Positions 1 to 8,634 of a DNA stretch of 32,576 bases are shown in pieces. The stretch is taken from NCBI GenBank assembly GCA_903848935.1, contig CAINHO010000029.1:1-32576 (forward strand), given 5' to 3'. The position numbers and the translations under genes are program-made. The DNA comes from an uncultured Pseudomonadota bacterium. GTDB taxonomy: Bacteria; Pseudomonadota; Gammaproteobacteria; Methylococcales; Methylomonadaceae. The notes under the pieces were generated by a model that saw only the letters and a program-made list of their open reading frames with translations, did no database searches and was not told the origin of the DNA. The number at the start of each line of letters is the position of its first letter. The stretch's first letter is position 1.

Positions 1-120
1 GCGGTAAAAATTGATAGTGAGAAAGTGGAAAATCCGAAACTCGAAATTACCGCCGGTTCGCAACACGTTTATCAAGTCGGTAAAAGGAAATTTGCACGAG
101 TGACGGTTGTGACGATTTAA
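1..120 (+). CDS. C-terminal end of an unidentified protein (partial)
   Basis: Frame 1 is open from the window edge to a TAA at 118-120 and gives 39 residues ending in [10 protein letters not shown]. Its charged and beta-prone composition matches the coding style of its neighbours, and no other frame is better. The start lies outside the window. I do not recognise the family from so short a tail. The next gene starts 88 bases later on the same strand, so the two could share a transcript. Confidence 0.5.
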   Translation, partial: AVKIDSEKVENPKLEITAGSQHVYQVGKRKFARVTVVTI

Positions 121-208
121 GTGCCAAATATGTGTCGATTTATCAGTAACGCAATGTTAAAAAACCGTTTTTAAATTCCGAAACAACAACTATATTGAGG
201 TTCATAAG

Positions 209-661
209 ATGTTTAAACAAACTGTAATTGCACTAAGTGTCACCCTACTTTCAGGCTGTGCCACCCTATTTGACGGTTCAACACAAAACCTTACCGTCTC
301 TACAATGAATGATAAAAAACCAGAAAAAACGTTATGCAACATCACTAATGAAGAAGGGAATTGGCAAACGACTGGCGGCAACACCTCAACAATTATCCAT
401 CGCGATGGAAATACTATGACAGTCACTTGTGAAAATGAGTTTCAACATGGTGTCGCTCGTCTTGAACCGAGTTTCAGTAGTTATTATTTCTTAATGGATT
501 TTCCAAGTTGTGGTTTGGGTCTATTTGTCGATGCAAGTACAAATGCGTTATACACTTATCCTCCAACCGCCATTGTTGGAATGCACAACATCAGCACACC
601 GACTGAACCACTCAAACCAGTCGAATTTGAAACCCCAGTGCCATTACAGATGAGACGGTAA
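209..661 (+). CDS. Small outer-envelope lipoprotein, function unknown
   Basis: This 150-residue protein has a lipoprotein signal: MFKQ, a hydrophobic stretch, then the lipobox LSGC with the acylated Cys at residue 17. A TGAGG ribosome site lies about 8 bases before the ATG. The mature part starts CATLFDGSTQ. It resembles a widespread group of short proteobacterial lipoproteins with an N-terminal G(S/T)TQ-V-T pattern, a beta-rich middle with a conserved Cys, and a C-terminal VDA...YPP segment (about residues 109-121 here). No biochemical role is established for that group to my knowledge. The gene converges on nasA, and a hairpin lies between them. Confidence 0.7.
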   Translation: MFKQTVIALSVTLLSGCATLFDGSTQNLTVSTMNDKKPEKTLCNITNEEGNWQTTGGNTSTIIHRDGNTMTVTCENEFQHGVARLEPSFSSYYFLMDFPSCGLGLFVDASTNALYTYPPTAIVGMHNISTPTEPLKPVEFETPVPLQMRR

Positions 662-711
662 TCAAACAAAGGTCAGATGAACGGGGCTGGACATTGTTAT
701 TTTTAATAAGC

Positions 712-744
712 ACGAAGGTGAAAACATACCCGTTTTCACCTCGT
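712..744. terminator. Hairpin terminator between convergent lipoprotein gene and nasA
   Basis: Perfect 10-bp inverted repeat AGGTGAAAAC (716-725) and GTTTTCACCT (732-741) with a 6-base loop. ACG/CGT pairs extend the stem around one bulged base. It starts five bases beyond the nasA stop codon. The minus-strand transcript continues into an AT-rich stretch, so nasA termination is the best reading; it may act in both directions. Confidence 0.6.
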
Positions 745-748
745 ACTT

Positions 749-3403
749 TCACAACAACGCCTTAATCTCCGGCACACACGAACCACAATTCGTACCCGCT
801 TTTAAACACTGCCCAACTTCCTGGTGGGTTTTCAAACTGTGTTTTTCAATGGCTTGCTGAATGGTTTTTTCGCCAACATTGAAACACGCACACACAATCG
901 TTCCGACATCTTCCACACCTTTCGATAGTTCGCCCGTTAATAACGCGAGCTGTTCAGTTTTCGTGATTTCGGTTTGCGTAAATAAACTCATCAACCAATT
1001 TCGCGACGGCAATTCGCCTGTCGTCGTCATAAACAACACGCTTTCCAAACGTCCATCAGCAAACCGCGCTGCCCGATAATTGCCTTGTGCCACGTCGCTA
1101 TATTCTTGCCACTGTGGCGCGATACATTCATTGGCACACAACATTTGTCGCGCCCAATCTGCTAAATTTTCAGGCGATTGATTTCCCGCTAATTCATAAC
1201 GATAAAAATACTCTCCTTTATTTTTAACCCAGTATTCAGGTTCAGAAATTACTAATTCTCGCCGCGACAACACAAAACCTTGCCATGCTGTTTTAAACGG
1301 TGAAATTTTAACGGGCGTATGTTTGCTTTCGGGTTGTTTTGAAATCGGGTCAAAAACAGGATTCACCAACGCGCCCATTCTTCCTGCACTGGATTGTTGT
1401 GCTGTCCAGTGCATTGGCACGAAAATGTTGCCTGGTGTTTGAGCGTTAGTGATTTGAACTCGCGCCAACATCAAACCCCAACGACTTTCGATTTTCGCTA
1501 ATTGATTCGTTTCAAGTTCAAAACGTTTCGCGTCTTCGGAATGAATTTCAACAAACGGTTCAGGTTTATGTTGATTCAATTTCGCCGCAATCGCCGTGCG
1601 GGTCATGGTGTGCCATTGATCACGAATTCGTCCCGTGTTTAAAATCAACGGATAATTTTCGTCCGGTAAATTCACAGGCAAACGCGGAGTAATTGGGATT
1701 AACTGCGCCTTGCCCGATTTCGTAAAAAACTTTCCATCTGCAAAGAAACGTGCCGTTCCATTTGGCGAATCTTTGGTAATTCCCCATTGCGTTGGTTGAA
1801 AATTATCGTAATCTTTTGCGCTAATTTCAGCTAACGCCGAAATGTTAAACGCACGCTTACCTTTATTTTCAAAACCAGATAACGCGGCGTGTTCACGGAA
1901 AATTTCAACGGGACTTTGATAATGAAACGCTTGCCCAAACCCTAAACGTCGCGCCACTTGCGTTAAAATCCACCAATCAGGTTTTGCGCTGCCAGCCGCT
2001 GGAAGCAAAGCGCGTTGACGTGAAATACACCGCTCGGAATTTGTTACCGTGCCGTCTTTTTCGCTCCAACCTTGAGCGGGCAATAAAACATGAGCCAACG
2101 CCGTGGTGTCAGTTTGGGCGATGCAATCCGAAACGACCACAAACTCACAACGTTTTAAAGCTTCTTTTACTTTGTCGGCGTTCGGCAAACTCACCACGGG
2201 ATTCGTTCCCATAATCCAAACCGCTTTCACTTTACCGTCGTGAATTGCATCGAATAATTCAATCGCAGGAAAACCACCTTTTTGCGCGATATTCGGTGCA
2301 TTCCAAAAACGTGAAACAAGGTCAATTTCGTCGGGATTTGAAAAATCGGTATGTGCGGCGAATTGATGCGCTAAACCACCCACTTCGCGTCCGCCCATCG
2401 CATTCGGTTGCCCCGTCAACGAAAACACGCCACAACCGATTTTGCCAATTCGCGCTGTGGCTAAATGACAATTTAAAATCGCGTTGACTTTGTCCGTGCC
2501 AGAAGTCGATTGATTGATACCTTGGCTGTATAAACTCAAGGTTTTTTCATTTTGTGCAAACCAGTTGAAAAATTGTTGAACATCTTCACTTTCTAAATTA
2601 CAACGATTTGCGATATTTTCAATGCTGTAATTTTCCAATTTCAAACCATCTAAAACCGCTTCAAACCCTTCGGTATGATTTTCAATAAAATTCAAATCCA
2701 ATTTATTGTGCGCGTGCAAAAACTGAAATAACCCGTTGAACAAAATAGCATCCGCGCCACTTGCTAACGGCAAATGCAAATCAGCAATATCACAGCTCGC
2801 TGTTTTACGCGGATCAATCACGACCACTTTTAAATTCGGATTCGCTTCTTTAGCGGCACGAATACGTTGAAAACTCACGGGGTGACACCACGCCGCATTT
2901 GAACCAATCAGCAAAATCAAATCCGCGTGTTCAAAATCTTCATAACAATTTGGCACCACGTCGCCACCAAATGCGCGTTTGTGTCCAGCAACTGACGACG
3001 ACATACACAATCGGCTATTTGTATCCATGTTGCCGCTACCGATAAACCCTTTCATTAGTTTATTGGCGACGTAATAATCTTCAGTCAATAATTGCCCTGA
3101 ACCATAAAAAGCCACGGCATTTACGCCGTGTTTTGCAATCACACTTTTGAGCGAATCGGCGACCAAATCTAATGCTTCTGTCCATGAGGTTTCACGACCG
3201 TAAATTTTCGGTTCTAACAAACGTCCTTTGAGTTCAATGGTTTCGCCGAGCTCAGAACCTTTTGAACACAACCGTCCAAAGTTTGCGGGGTGAGAGCTAT
3301 CACCGTTAATTTTAATATGTCGATTTGCATCGTCAACTTTCGCGCTAATACCGCAGCCTACGCCGCAATAAGGACAAGTGGTTTGAATGGTTTTAATCCT
3401 CAT
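749..3403 (-). CDS. nasA: Assimilatory-type nitrate reductase, molybdopterin catalytic subunit with C-terminal [2Fe-2S] BFD domain
   Basis: 884 residues. NasA reduces nitrate to nitrite in the cytoplasm for nitrogen assimilation, using a bis-MGD molybdenum cofactor and a [4Fe-4S] cluster. The N-terminal cluster motif is CPYCGVGCG with C10, C13, C17 and C46; the probable Mo-ligand cysteine is C133 in RLCMSSSVAG. There is no signal peptide, which separates it from periplasmic NapA. The last 50 residues form a bacterioferritin-associated-ferredoxin-like module with C838, C840, C873 and C876 (CAC ... CGSC), as in longer NasA proteins. The ATG follows GGGAAGG at good spacing. Directly upstream on the same strand lies a nirB remnant (3473-3649), suggesting a former nirB-nasA operon. 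Formate dehydrogenase-like relatives are the main alternative; length and the BFD tail favour NasA. Confidence 0.9.
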   Translation of the reverse strand: MRIKTIQTTCPYCGVGCGISAKVDDANRHIKINGDSSHPANFGRLCSKGSELGETIELKGRLLEPKIYGRETSWTEALDLVADSLKSVIAKHGVNAVAFYGSGQLLTEDYYVANKLMKGFIGSGNMDTNSRLCMSSSVAGHKRAFGGDVVPNCYEDFEHADLILLIGSNAAWCHPVSFQRIRAAKEANPNLKVVVIDPRKTASCDIADLHLPLASGADAILFNGLFQFLHAHNKLDLNFIENHTEGFEAVLDGLKLENYSIENIANRCNLESEDVQQFFNWFAQNEKTLSLYSQGINQSTSGTDKVNAILNCHLATARIGKIGCGVFSLTGQPNAMGGREVGGLAHQFAAHTDFSNPDEIDLVSRFWNAPNIAQKGGFPAIELFDAIHDGKVKAVWIMGTNPVVSLPNADKVKEALKRCEFVVVSDCIAQTDTTALAHVLLPAQGWSEKDGTVTNSERCISRQRALLPAAGSAKPDWWILTQVARRLGFGQAFHYQSPVEIFREHAALSGFENKGKRAFNISALAEISAKDYDNFQPTQWGITKDSPNGTARFFADGKFFTKSGKAQLIPITPRLPVNLPDENYPLILNTGRIRDQWHTMTRTAIAAKLNQHKPEPFVEIHSEDAKRFELETNQLAKIESRWGLMLARVQITNAQTPGNIFVPMHWTAQQSSAGRMGALVNPVFDPISKQPESKHTPVKISPFKTAWQGFVLSRRELVISEPEYWVKNKGEYFYRYELAGNQSPENLADWARQMLCANECIAPQWQEYSDVAQGNYRAARFADGRLESVLFMTTTGELPSRNWLMSLFTQTEITKTEQLALLTGELSKGVEDVGTIVCACFNVGEKTIQQAIEKHSLKTHQEVGQCLKAGTNCGSCVPEIKALL

Positions 3404-3472
3404 GCGTATGCCTTCCCAAAAACTAATTTATCTCCAAACGCTAATCTATCGTCTATCACAACGGATTTCAAA

Positions 3473-3649
3473 TTATCCAAACGCCTTCCATGTTTTCCAT
3501 CCAAACTGAGTTACGTTGCAAGCGGTCGGTTTTCGCACGTCACAACCCACGTCTTTGCCATGTTTTTCAATCAAATCTGCGAAGGTTTGAATTTCTTAAA
3601 CACGTATTAAATCAAACAATTCTTGGTGCGTGAAAGCGATGTTTAACCT
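3473..3649 (-). pseudogene. nirB: Decayed fragment of nitrite reductase large subunit (nirB relic)
   Basis: On the minus strand one frame reads AFTHQELFDLIRV, a TAA (3596-3598), then EIQTFADLIEKHG and KDVGCDVRKPT, ending at a TAA at 3473-3475. This matches from memory the NirB segment that follows its BFD-like region, usually of the form R-EL-LIRV-GI-TF-LL-KHG-GCD-CKPT. The in-frame stop sits where a Lys codon is common, one base from AAA, and the family's second cysteine (CxxC) is replaced by Arg. No start, FAD or siroheme portions remain nearby. It lies just upstream of nasA and in the same direction, the expected position for nirB(D)-nasA. The ends given are approximate; the convincing core is about 3510-3630. 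Confidence 0.72.
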
Positions 3650-3730
3650 CAAAGCACTGTTTTCTGCCAATAATTTAAAAAATAATAGGGAGAATTTTCT
3701 GGATAATAATGTTCGTTACATGATTTAATT

Positions 3731-3752
3731 CGGTGCGAAATTTCTCGCACCG
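3731..3752. repeat. Perfect inverted repeat upstream of the small secreted protein gene
   Basis: CGGTGCGA (3731-3738) and TCGCACCG (3745-3752) are exact inverted copies around a 6-base AT-rich spacer. The site overlaps where a -35 element would sit relative to TAAAAT at 3765-3770. That fits an operator for a dimeric regulator, but a hairpin terminator or RNA structure is equally possible; no strong T run follows directly. Confidence 0.45.
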
Positions 3753-3799
3753 CAATGATTTTTGTAAAATTGTTGCGATTCACAAATGAAGAGGTGTAT

Positions 3800-4120
3800 A
3801 TGAATTCTTTTTTTAAAATAGCTTTACCTGCATTGGCGATGTTATTTGCGTCAAATGTTGCATTGGCGAAAGGCGATTACAATAATGTTCCATCTGAAGA
3901 TCCACAGTTTCTCGCATGCAAATTATATGCTGCAACAAAATGGGAAGGCGGGGAAGAAAAAAGTCCGATTGCCGGTCAAACAAAAGCAGATGCGTTTTGT
4001 GAATGTATGTGGAATGAAACGCCTGAAGATTTCAAAGGCAGTTTAGCGAAATTTTCTGAATCCGAAAAAGGTGCGTCAACCAACAAAACCTGTGAAAAAT
4101 ATTCAAATTGGCATGACTAA
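3800..4120 (+). CDS. Small secreted four-cysteine protein, function unknown
   Basis: 106 residues from the ATG at 3800, chosen because GAGGTG lies just upstream and the translation begins with a clean Sec signal peptide ending in ALA (cleavage after about residue 23). The frame is open further upstream, but that extension would bury the signal. The mature protein of about 83 residues is acidic and Lys/Glu-rich, with cysteines at 40, 67, 69 and 98, including a CEC pair, and several Trp. The four cysteines suggest two disulfides or a metal site in the periplasm; this is inference only. I do not recognise the family. It stands between the nasA/nirB region and hemD, with its own candidate control site upstream. 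Confidence 0.7.
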   Translation: MNSFFKIALPALAMLFASNVALAKGDYNNVPSEDPQFLACKLYAATKWEGGEEKSPIAGQTKADAFCECMWNETPEDFKGSLAKFSESEKGASTNKTCEKYSNWHD

Positions 4121-4242
4121 TTTCATCGTTGGATGAAGTTTTCAATTGTTATGTAACGTGTGCGACGGAGTGGAATCATTTTACTCGTTGTCGCCGCGTT
4201 ATTTTTCGCAAAATCCCCTACCATTCTCATAACTCAATCGTG

Positions 4243-5007
4243 ATGGCTGATTTAAAACAAGCACAAATTTTAGTCACACGCCCGGCACATCAAGCTGAAA
4301 ATTTGTGTGCTTTGATTCGTAAAAATAATGGTATTCCAATTCGTTTTCCAACATTGGAAATTGTGCCGACAAGTTTAAACATTGACGAAATCGAATCACC
4401 TTTAACACACACTGATTTGTTTATTTTCACCAGCACAAATGCCGTGCATTGTTATTGTTCACAGTTGGATGATGCTAAAATGCGCCGCTTGAAAACAAAA
4501 TCGTGTTTAGCAATCGGCAAAACTACCGCGCAAGCCTTAACAACGGTGGGTTTGAACGTCGATTTAATGCCTGAGCATGGTTATAATAGCGAAGCGTTAT
4601 TAGAGTTAGTGGCATTGCAAAATGTTTTACATAAAAATATCGTGATAATTCGCGGTGAAAATGGACGTGAAACTTTAGCCGAAACACTGAAACAACGTGG
4701 CGCAAAGGTGAGTTATCAAAACGTTTATCGGCGCGAAATTCCGGAAATCGATGGCTCGGAAATTTTGCAACAAAGGTTAGATTTCATCACCATAACCAGC
4801 GGCGAAGCGATACAAAATCTAGTAAAAATGTTGCCCGAAATGCAGCACGATTTGTTAAAAAAAATACCTTTAATAGTAGTTAGTGAGCGCATTCAAACCA
4901 TCGCAAAAAATCTCGGTTTTGAACACATCGCACTCGCGCAAATGCCGTCAGATGACGCAATTTTTAATACAATAACGACGATAATAAACGGGGAAGAAAG
5001 TGGCTGA
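4243..5007 (+). CDS. hemD: Uroporphyrinogen-III synthase
   Basis: About 254 residues. HemD closes hydroxymethylbilane, with inversion of ring D, to uroporphyrinogen III, the shared precursor of heme, siroheme and cobalamin. Family features are the start ILVTRPAHQAENL, the FTSTNAV segment, AIGKTTAQAL, the IIRGENGRETLAETLKQRGA stretch and the ITSGEAIQNL segment. The frame is open from 4129, but the homologous part begins a few residues after the ATG at 4243; no strong ribosome site is visible (a GTG lies directly before it). It overlaps hemX by 8 bases, the classical hemD-hemX-hemY arrangement. hemC, usually directly upstream, is absent here; the small secreted protein gene takes its place. Confidence 0.88.
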   Translation: MADLKQAQILVTRPAHQAENLCALIRKNNGIPIRFPTLEIVPTSLNIDEIESPLTHTDLFIFTSTNAVHCYCSQLDDAKMRRLKTKSCLAIGKTTAQALTTVGLNVDLMPEHGYNSEALLELVALQNVLHKNIVIIRGENGRETLAETLKQRGAKVSYQNVYRREIPEIDGSEILQQRLDFITITSGEAIQNLVKMLPEMQHDLLKKIPLIVVSERIQTIAKNLGFEHIALAQMPSDDAIFNTITTIINGEESG

Positions 5008-6145
5008 ATTGATTGAAGCGATTGAACAACAAACTGTCAAAGAGACACCGCCAGAAGTCAGACGTTCTCGTAGCGGATTTTGGTTTGGCTTAATCATTTT
5101 GTTGATGATTTCCGTTGTCGCGGGCGCAGGCTATTATTTTCTTTCGCAATTACGCGACAAACAAGAAGGACTAGGCGGCGAAGTGAAAGGCGCGGTGTCG
5201 CAACAAATCAGCGATTACCAAGCACAACTCGCGGCAATTCAATCGCAACTCGCCGCCGTTCAAACGGACGTGGGTAACAAAGAAGCGCATTTCACCAACA
5301 GCGTCACCGAATTTTCAAAATTACAAAACGAAAAATTAGACGCAACCCGCAAAGATTTATCCGAAGAAATCCAAAAATTACAACGCCAATTAGGCAAAAC
5401 TCGCGGCGATTGGTTACTTGCCGATGCGGAGTATTTGTTGAGTGTGGCAAATCAACGTTTGCTTTTAATGGGCGACGTGAATACCACGATGGAAGCTTTA
5501 GAAGCGGCTGACCAACGCTTGCGCGAAAGTGGCGATGCGGCTGCGTATAAAATTCGTGAACAATTGGCAAAAGATATTTCAGCGATTAGCAAAGTGAACG
5601 CAGTGGATGTTGTGGGAATTTACGCGACTTTGCAAAATTTGGAATCTCAAATTGATTCACTGACTTTATTGTTGCCTTACGCGGGCAAAGACGAAACGAT
5701 TAAACCGGTCGTGCCTGAAGTTAAACCGACGGATTTGATGGGGCAATTAGAAACGATGGTGACGATTCGCCACGTTCAACAACACGTCAATGAAATTCTA
5801 ACGCCTGAACAAGCGCAATTTATTCGTGAACAATTGCGGGTGAAATTAGAAATTATCAAAATCGCGCTCGTGCAACAAAACGACGTGCTTTATCAAGCAA
5901 GTTTGGCAGATACGCAAAAATGGATTACGAGTAATTTTGTGAAAGAAAAAGCCGCTGAACATTTTACGCTCGCACTCGATAAACTCACGGACGTGCGGCT
6001 TCGTAGCCAATTTCCTGATATTAGTTTGTCGTTGAAAATGTTGCGCGACATCACGAAATTACGGATTGAAACCGACAAAGCCTTATCAAATACTTCAGCA
6101 GTAAATAAAGCTGAACCTGTTGAAACCACGCCAGCGCAACAATAA
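5000..6145 (+). CDS. hemX: HemX family membrane protein
   Basis: 381 residues, GTG start overlapping the end of hemD, with GGGGAAGAAA upstream. A short cytoplasmic N-terminus precedes one membrane segment (about residues 27-49), then a long coiled coil rich in Gln, Ala and Glu (about 52-135), then the HemX domain beginning near GDWLLADAEYLL. HemX proteins sit beside hemD and hemY in many gammaproteobacteria. They were once annotated as uroporphyrin-III methyltransferases, but they lack that fold, and their actual function is unsettled. Length and architecture are ordinary for the family. Confidence 0.85.
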   Translation: MAELIEAIEQQTVKETPPEVRRSRSGFWFGLIILLMISVVAGAGYYFLSQLRDKQEGLGGEVKGAVSQQISDYQAQLAAIQSQLAAVQTDVGNKEAHFTNSVTEFSKLQNEKLDATRKDLSEEIQKLQRQLGKTRGDWLLADAEYLLSVANQRLLLMGDVNTTMEALEAADQRLRESGDAAAYKIREQLAKDISAISKVNAVDVVGIYATLQNLESQIDSLTLLLPYAGKDETIKPVVPEVKPTDLMGQLETMVTIRHVQQHVNEILTPEQAQFIREQLRVKLEIIKIALVQQNDVLYQASLADTQKWITSNFVKEKAAEHFTLALDKLTDVRLRSQFPDISLSLKMLRDITKLRIETDKALSNTSAVNKAEPVETTPAQQ

Positions 6146-6156
6146 GAGAATTCATC

Positions 6157-7389
6157 ATGAAAAAAATGCTTTTTCTTTTAGTTATTTTGGGCGTGTTAGG
6201 AGCTAGCGGTTTTTACGGCAGCCAGTTTTTGACACACTTAAATAGTGCCGGTTATGTGTTAATCGGTATCGAACAATGGTCAGTGGAAACCTCATTAGTG
6301 GTGTTTTTAGCGGGATTGATTGCCTTATTTTTTGCGTTATATTTTAGCTTTCGACTACTCGGCTGGTCGTTTCGTTTACCCAAACAAATCAAAAAACGAG
6401 TCGCCACAAACAAACTCAACATTTCTCAACAAGCGTTAATTAAAGGCTTAGTCGATTCTGCCGAAGGCAATTGGGAAGATGCCGAAAACATTTTGATTAA
6501 GCACGCTTCGCACAGTGGCGCACCGTTGATTCATTATTTGACGGCGGCACGCGCAGCGCAATCACGCGGTGCATTTGATAAACGCGACGAGTATTTACAA
6601 TTTGCGGCTGAACACGGTGACGATGCGGAAATTGCCGTGGGTTTGACGCAAGCGGAATTGAATTTGTCGGGCGAACAATACGAAGAAGCCTTGGAAACCT
6701 TAACGCGCTTACATTCTGTCAATCCAAAACAAGCGAATGTTTTGCGCTTATTGCATTTGACATATCAAAAATTGGAAGACTGGCAGTCACTGCGTTCATT
6801 GATTCCGGCACTCAACACACATAAAGTCTTGGTTGAAGCCGAAGTAAAATTGATTGAAACCGAAGTGTTTAGCAATTTGCTTAAACAAGCGGCTGAACAA
6901 CAAGATCGTAACGCGCTGCAAACGCTTTGGGCAGAAATACCGTTGCCCATTAAAGTCATCCGTGGTGTGGCGGCGATTTATTTTGCCGCGATGATTGATG
7001 TAGGTGCAGGCGCGAGTATCGAAGATGAACTGGTTAAAAACTTGGCAGCAAATTGGAATGAAACGTTGTTGATTTTATTCGGCAACATTCAATCGACCGA
7101 CCCCGTATTGCAACTTGAAACCGCTGAACGTTGGTTAATTGGTCACGCGAATGATGCGATTTTGTTGATGGTGCTGGGAAAATTGAGTGGGCAACGCGCC
7201 GATTACGCGAAAGCTCAACGTTATTTACAACAAAGCATTTCACTTGATCCGAATGTGCAAAGTTACCGTTTGTTAGGTGATTTGGCGATGACACAAGGCG
7301 ACGCAAATGCCGCGAGTCAGTTTTATAAACAAGGTTTAGAACTTGCGTCAGGTGAGTTAGTGAATCGCATTGAAACGTTAGCCGTTTAA
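6157..7389 (+). CDS. hemY: HemY family inner-membrane TPR protein
   Basis: 410 residues with two N-terminal membrane segments (about residues 3-25 and 42-68) followed by helical tetratricopeptide-like repeats to the C-terminus, including one near ADYAKAQRYLQQSISLDP. AAGAGAA-like purines precede the ATG. This is the proteobacterial hemDXY protein, not the protoporphyrinogen oxidase HemY of Firmicutes; it has no FAD-binding motif. Its role in heme metabolism is inferred from the conserved operon. It lies 11 bases after hemX. Confidence 0.85.
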   Translation: MKKMLFLLVILGVLGASGFYGSQFLTHLNSAGYVLIGIEQWSVETSLVVFLAGLIALFFALYFSFRLLGWSFRLPKQIKKRVATNKLNISQQALIKGLVDSAEGNWEDAENILIKHASHSGAPLIHYLTAARAAQSRGAFDKRDEYLQFAAEHGDDAEIAVGLTQAELNLSGEQYEEALETLTRLHSVNPKQANVLRLLHLTYQKLEDWQSLRSLIPALNTHKVLVEAEVKLIETEVFSNLLKQAAEQQDRNALQTLWAEIPLPIKVIRGVAAIYFAAMIDVGAGASIEDELVKNLAANWNETLLILFGNIQSTDPVLQLETAERWLIGHANDAILLMVLGKLSGQRADYAKAQRYLQQSISLDPNVQSYRLLGDLAMTQGDANAASQFYKQGLELASGELVNRIETLAV

Positions 7390-7390
7390 C

Positions 7391-7750
7391 GTGTTTAAAA
7401 AATCACTTATTGTCGTCAATGCCGTATTGTTATTGGGTTGTAATACCATGCTGCTCGGCAGTTACGGCGAACAAAATCAAACCTTAGAAGCCTTTTCACA
7501 GCGTGTTGAAAGTGTGTTTAAATTCCAAAATAGCATGACCAATGCGGTGATGTTGCTAGAAACCGAACCATCAGCGATGGTTTTAGACGCAGAACAAAAA
7601 ATGCAAACGACTTGCGAACCATTGAACGAATACGCTTCGCGCGAAATGGACGGATTAAGTGCCGATTTTGCATTACAAAAACGGGTGGAACAAACCGCTG
7701 TGAGCTGCGAAACAGCAGCACAACGGCTGCAATCTTTACTGCCTCATTAA
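7391..7750 (+). CDS. Small predicted lipoprotein at the end of the hem operon
   Basis: 119 residues from a GTG one base after the hemY stop, so likely translated by coupling; no separate ribosome site is evident. MFKKSLIVV and a hydrophobic run lead to the lipobox LLGC with Cys17. The mature part is helical and contains C72 and C100, which could form a disulfide. Its stop codon shares the palindrome TTAA (7747-7750) with the prmC stop on the other strand. I do not recognise the family. Confidence 0.65.
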   Translation: MFKKSLIVVNAVLLLGCNTMLLGSYGEQNQTLEAFSQRVESVFKFQNSMTNAVMLLETEPSAMVLDAEQKMQTTCEPLNEYASREMDGLSADFALQKRVEQTAVSCETAAQRLQSLLPH

Positions 7751-8634
7751 GCCGCAACTCTTCCAACGTCAACATTCTTAATGCCAAAGGAATGTTGAGT
7801 AAATTTACCCGTCGTGACACGCGGTTGACCTGCCAAATCGTGATATGTTTGAACTTCAAAATAATTTAATTCGGTCAGAATATGTTGCACGTCTTCAGCT
7901 TGATTGTAGCCGTGTTCAAACCAGAGTTGCCCGTGTGGTTTTAAATAATTTTTGGCTTCGGTGGCGATTACCTTTATGTCTCGCAAACCATTTTCGGCAG
8001 CGATTAACGCGGTTTTCGGTTCAAAACGAACATCACCTTGCGATAAATGTTCGTCCTCGGCGGAAATATAAGGTGGATTGCTGACGATTAAATCAAATTC
8101 TATTTCTGGCACAGCAGAAAACCAATCACTCAGAATAAATTCGACGTTTTGACACTCGTGAAAATGCGCGTTTTTTTGAGCAATTTCGAGTGCGGCAAAA
8201 CTGGCATCAACGGCAAATACTTTTGCATTTGGACGTTCAGCGGCTAAGGTGACGACAATCGCACCCGAACCCGTGCCTAAATCTAAAATTTTAAACGGTG
8301 AATCTTCGGGAATTTGTGCGAGGCAAAGTTCAATCAATAATTCGGTGTCGGGGCGAGGAATTAACACGTCGGGAGAAACGATAAATTCGCGTGACCAAAA
8401 TTCGCGGGTGCCAGTTAAATAGGCAATTGGTACGCCATCTAAACGTTGTGAAATAAGCGATTCAAAATGGGAAATGATTGGTACATCGAGTTTTTTATCG
8501 TTCCACGCGCGTAAATAACTGCGATTTTTTGCCAAGACAAACGCCAATAAAACCTCGGCATCTAAACGCGGTGAATCTGAAACAGAGGCTAGATTATCAG
8601 CAGCAAAATCAAGGTGATTTTGAATCGTGGTCAT
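7747..8634 (-). CDS. prmC: Peptide chain release factor N5-glutamine methyltransferase
   Basis: 295 residues. PrmC methylates the Gln of the GGQ motif in release factors RF1 and RF2, using S-adenosylmethionine. The SAM-binding motif DLGTGSG is at 118-124, and the catalytic NPPYI motif at 186-190 is the signature of Gln/Asn N-methyltransferases. The N-terminal helical domain includes the RLDAEVLLA segment. The start overlaps the hflD stop as ATGA. In many genomes prmC follows prfA; here it follows hflD. The last 15 or so residues after the beta-hairpin end (HSFGIKNVDVGR) look like a short unconserved tail. Confidence 0.92.
   Translation of the reverse strand: MTTIQNHLDFAADNLASVSDSPRLDAEVLLAFVLAKNRSYLRAWNDKKLDVPIISHFESLISQRLDGVPIAYLTGTREFWSREFIVSPDVLIPRPDTELLIELCLAQIPEDSPFKILDLGTGSGAIVVTLAAERPNAKVFAVDASFAALEIAQKNAHFHECQNVEFILSDWFSAVPEIEFDLIVSNPPYISAEDEHLSQGDVRFEPKTALIAAENGLRDIKVIATEAKNYLKPHGQLWFEHGYNQAEDVQHILTELNYFEVQTYHDLAGQPRVTTGKFTQHSFGIKNVDVGRVAA

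Larger units (their letters stand above)
3404..3799. other. Non-coding stretch between nasA and the small secreted protein gene
   Basis: About 400 bases with no intact gene. It contains the nirB relic (3473-3649), an AT-rich segment (about 3665-3730), a perfect palindromic hairpin (3731-3752), and a candidate -10 box TAAAAT (3765-3770) before the next gene. A plus-strand open frame across 3290-3610 is the antisense of the nasA start and the relic and has no credible protein features. Confidence 0.6.

Noticed and set aside
157..174. AT-only inverted repeat before the first lipoprotein gene
   Set aside because: TTAAAAA and TTTTTAA arms are too AT-rich to distinguish from background.
3290..3610. 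Plus-strand open frame of 106 residues
   Set aside because: It is antisense to the nasA start and the nirB relic, has no ribosome site, and its sequence has no domain-like features.
5304..5570. Minus-strand frame inside hemX
   Set aside because: Antisense shadow of a well-supported gene, with no start signal.
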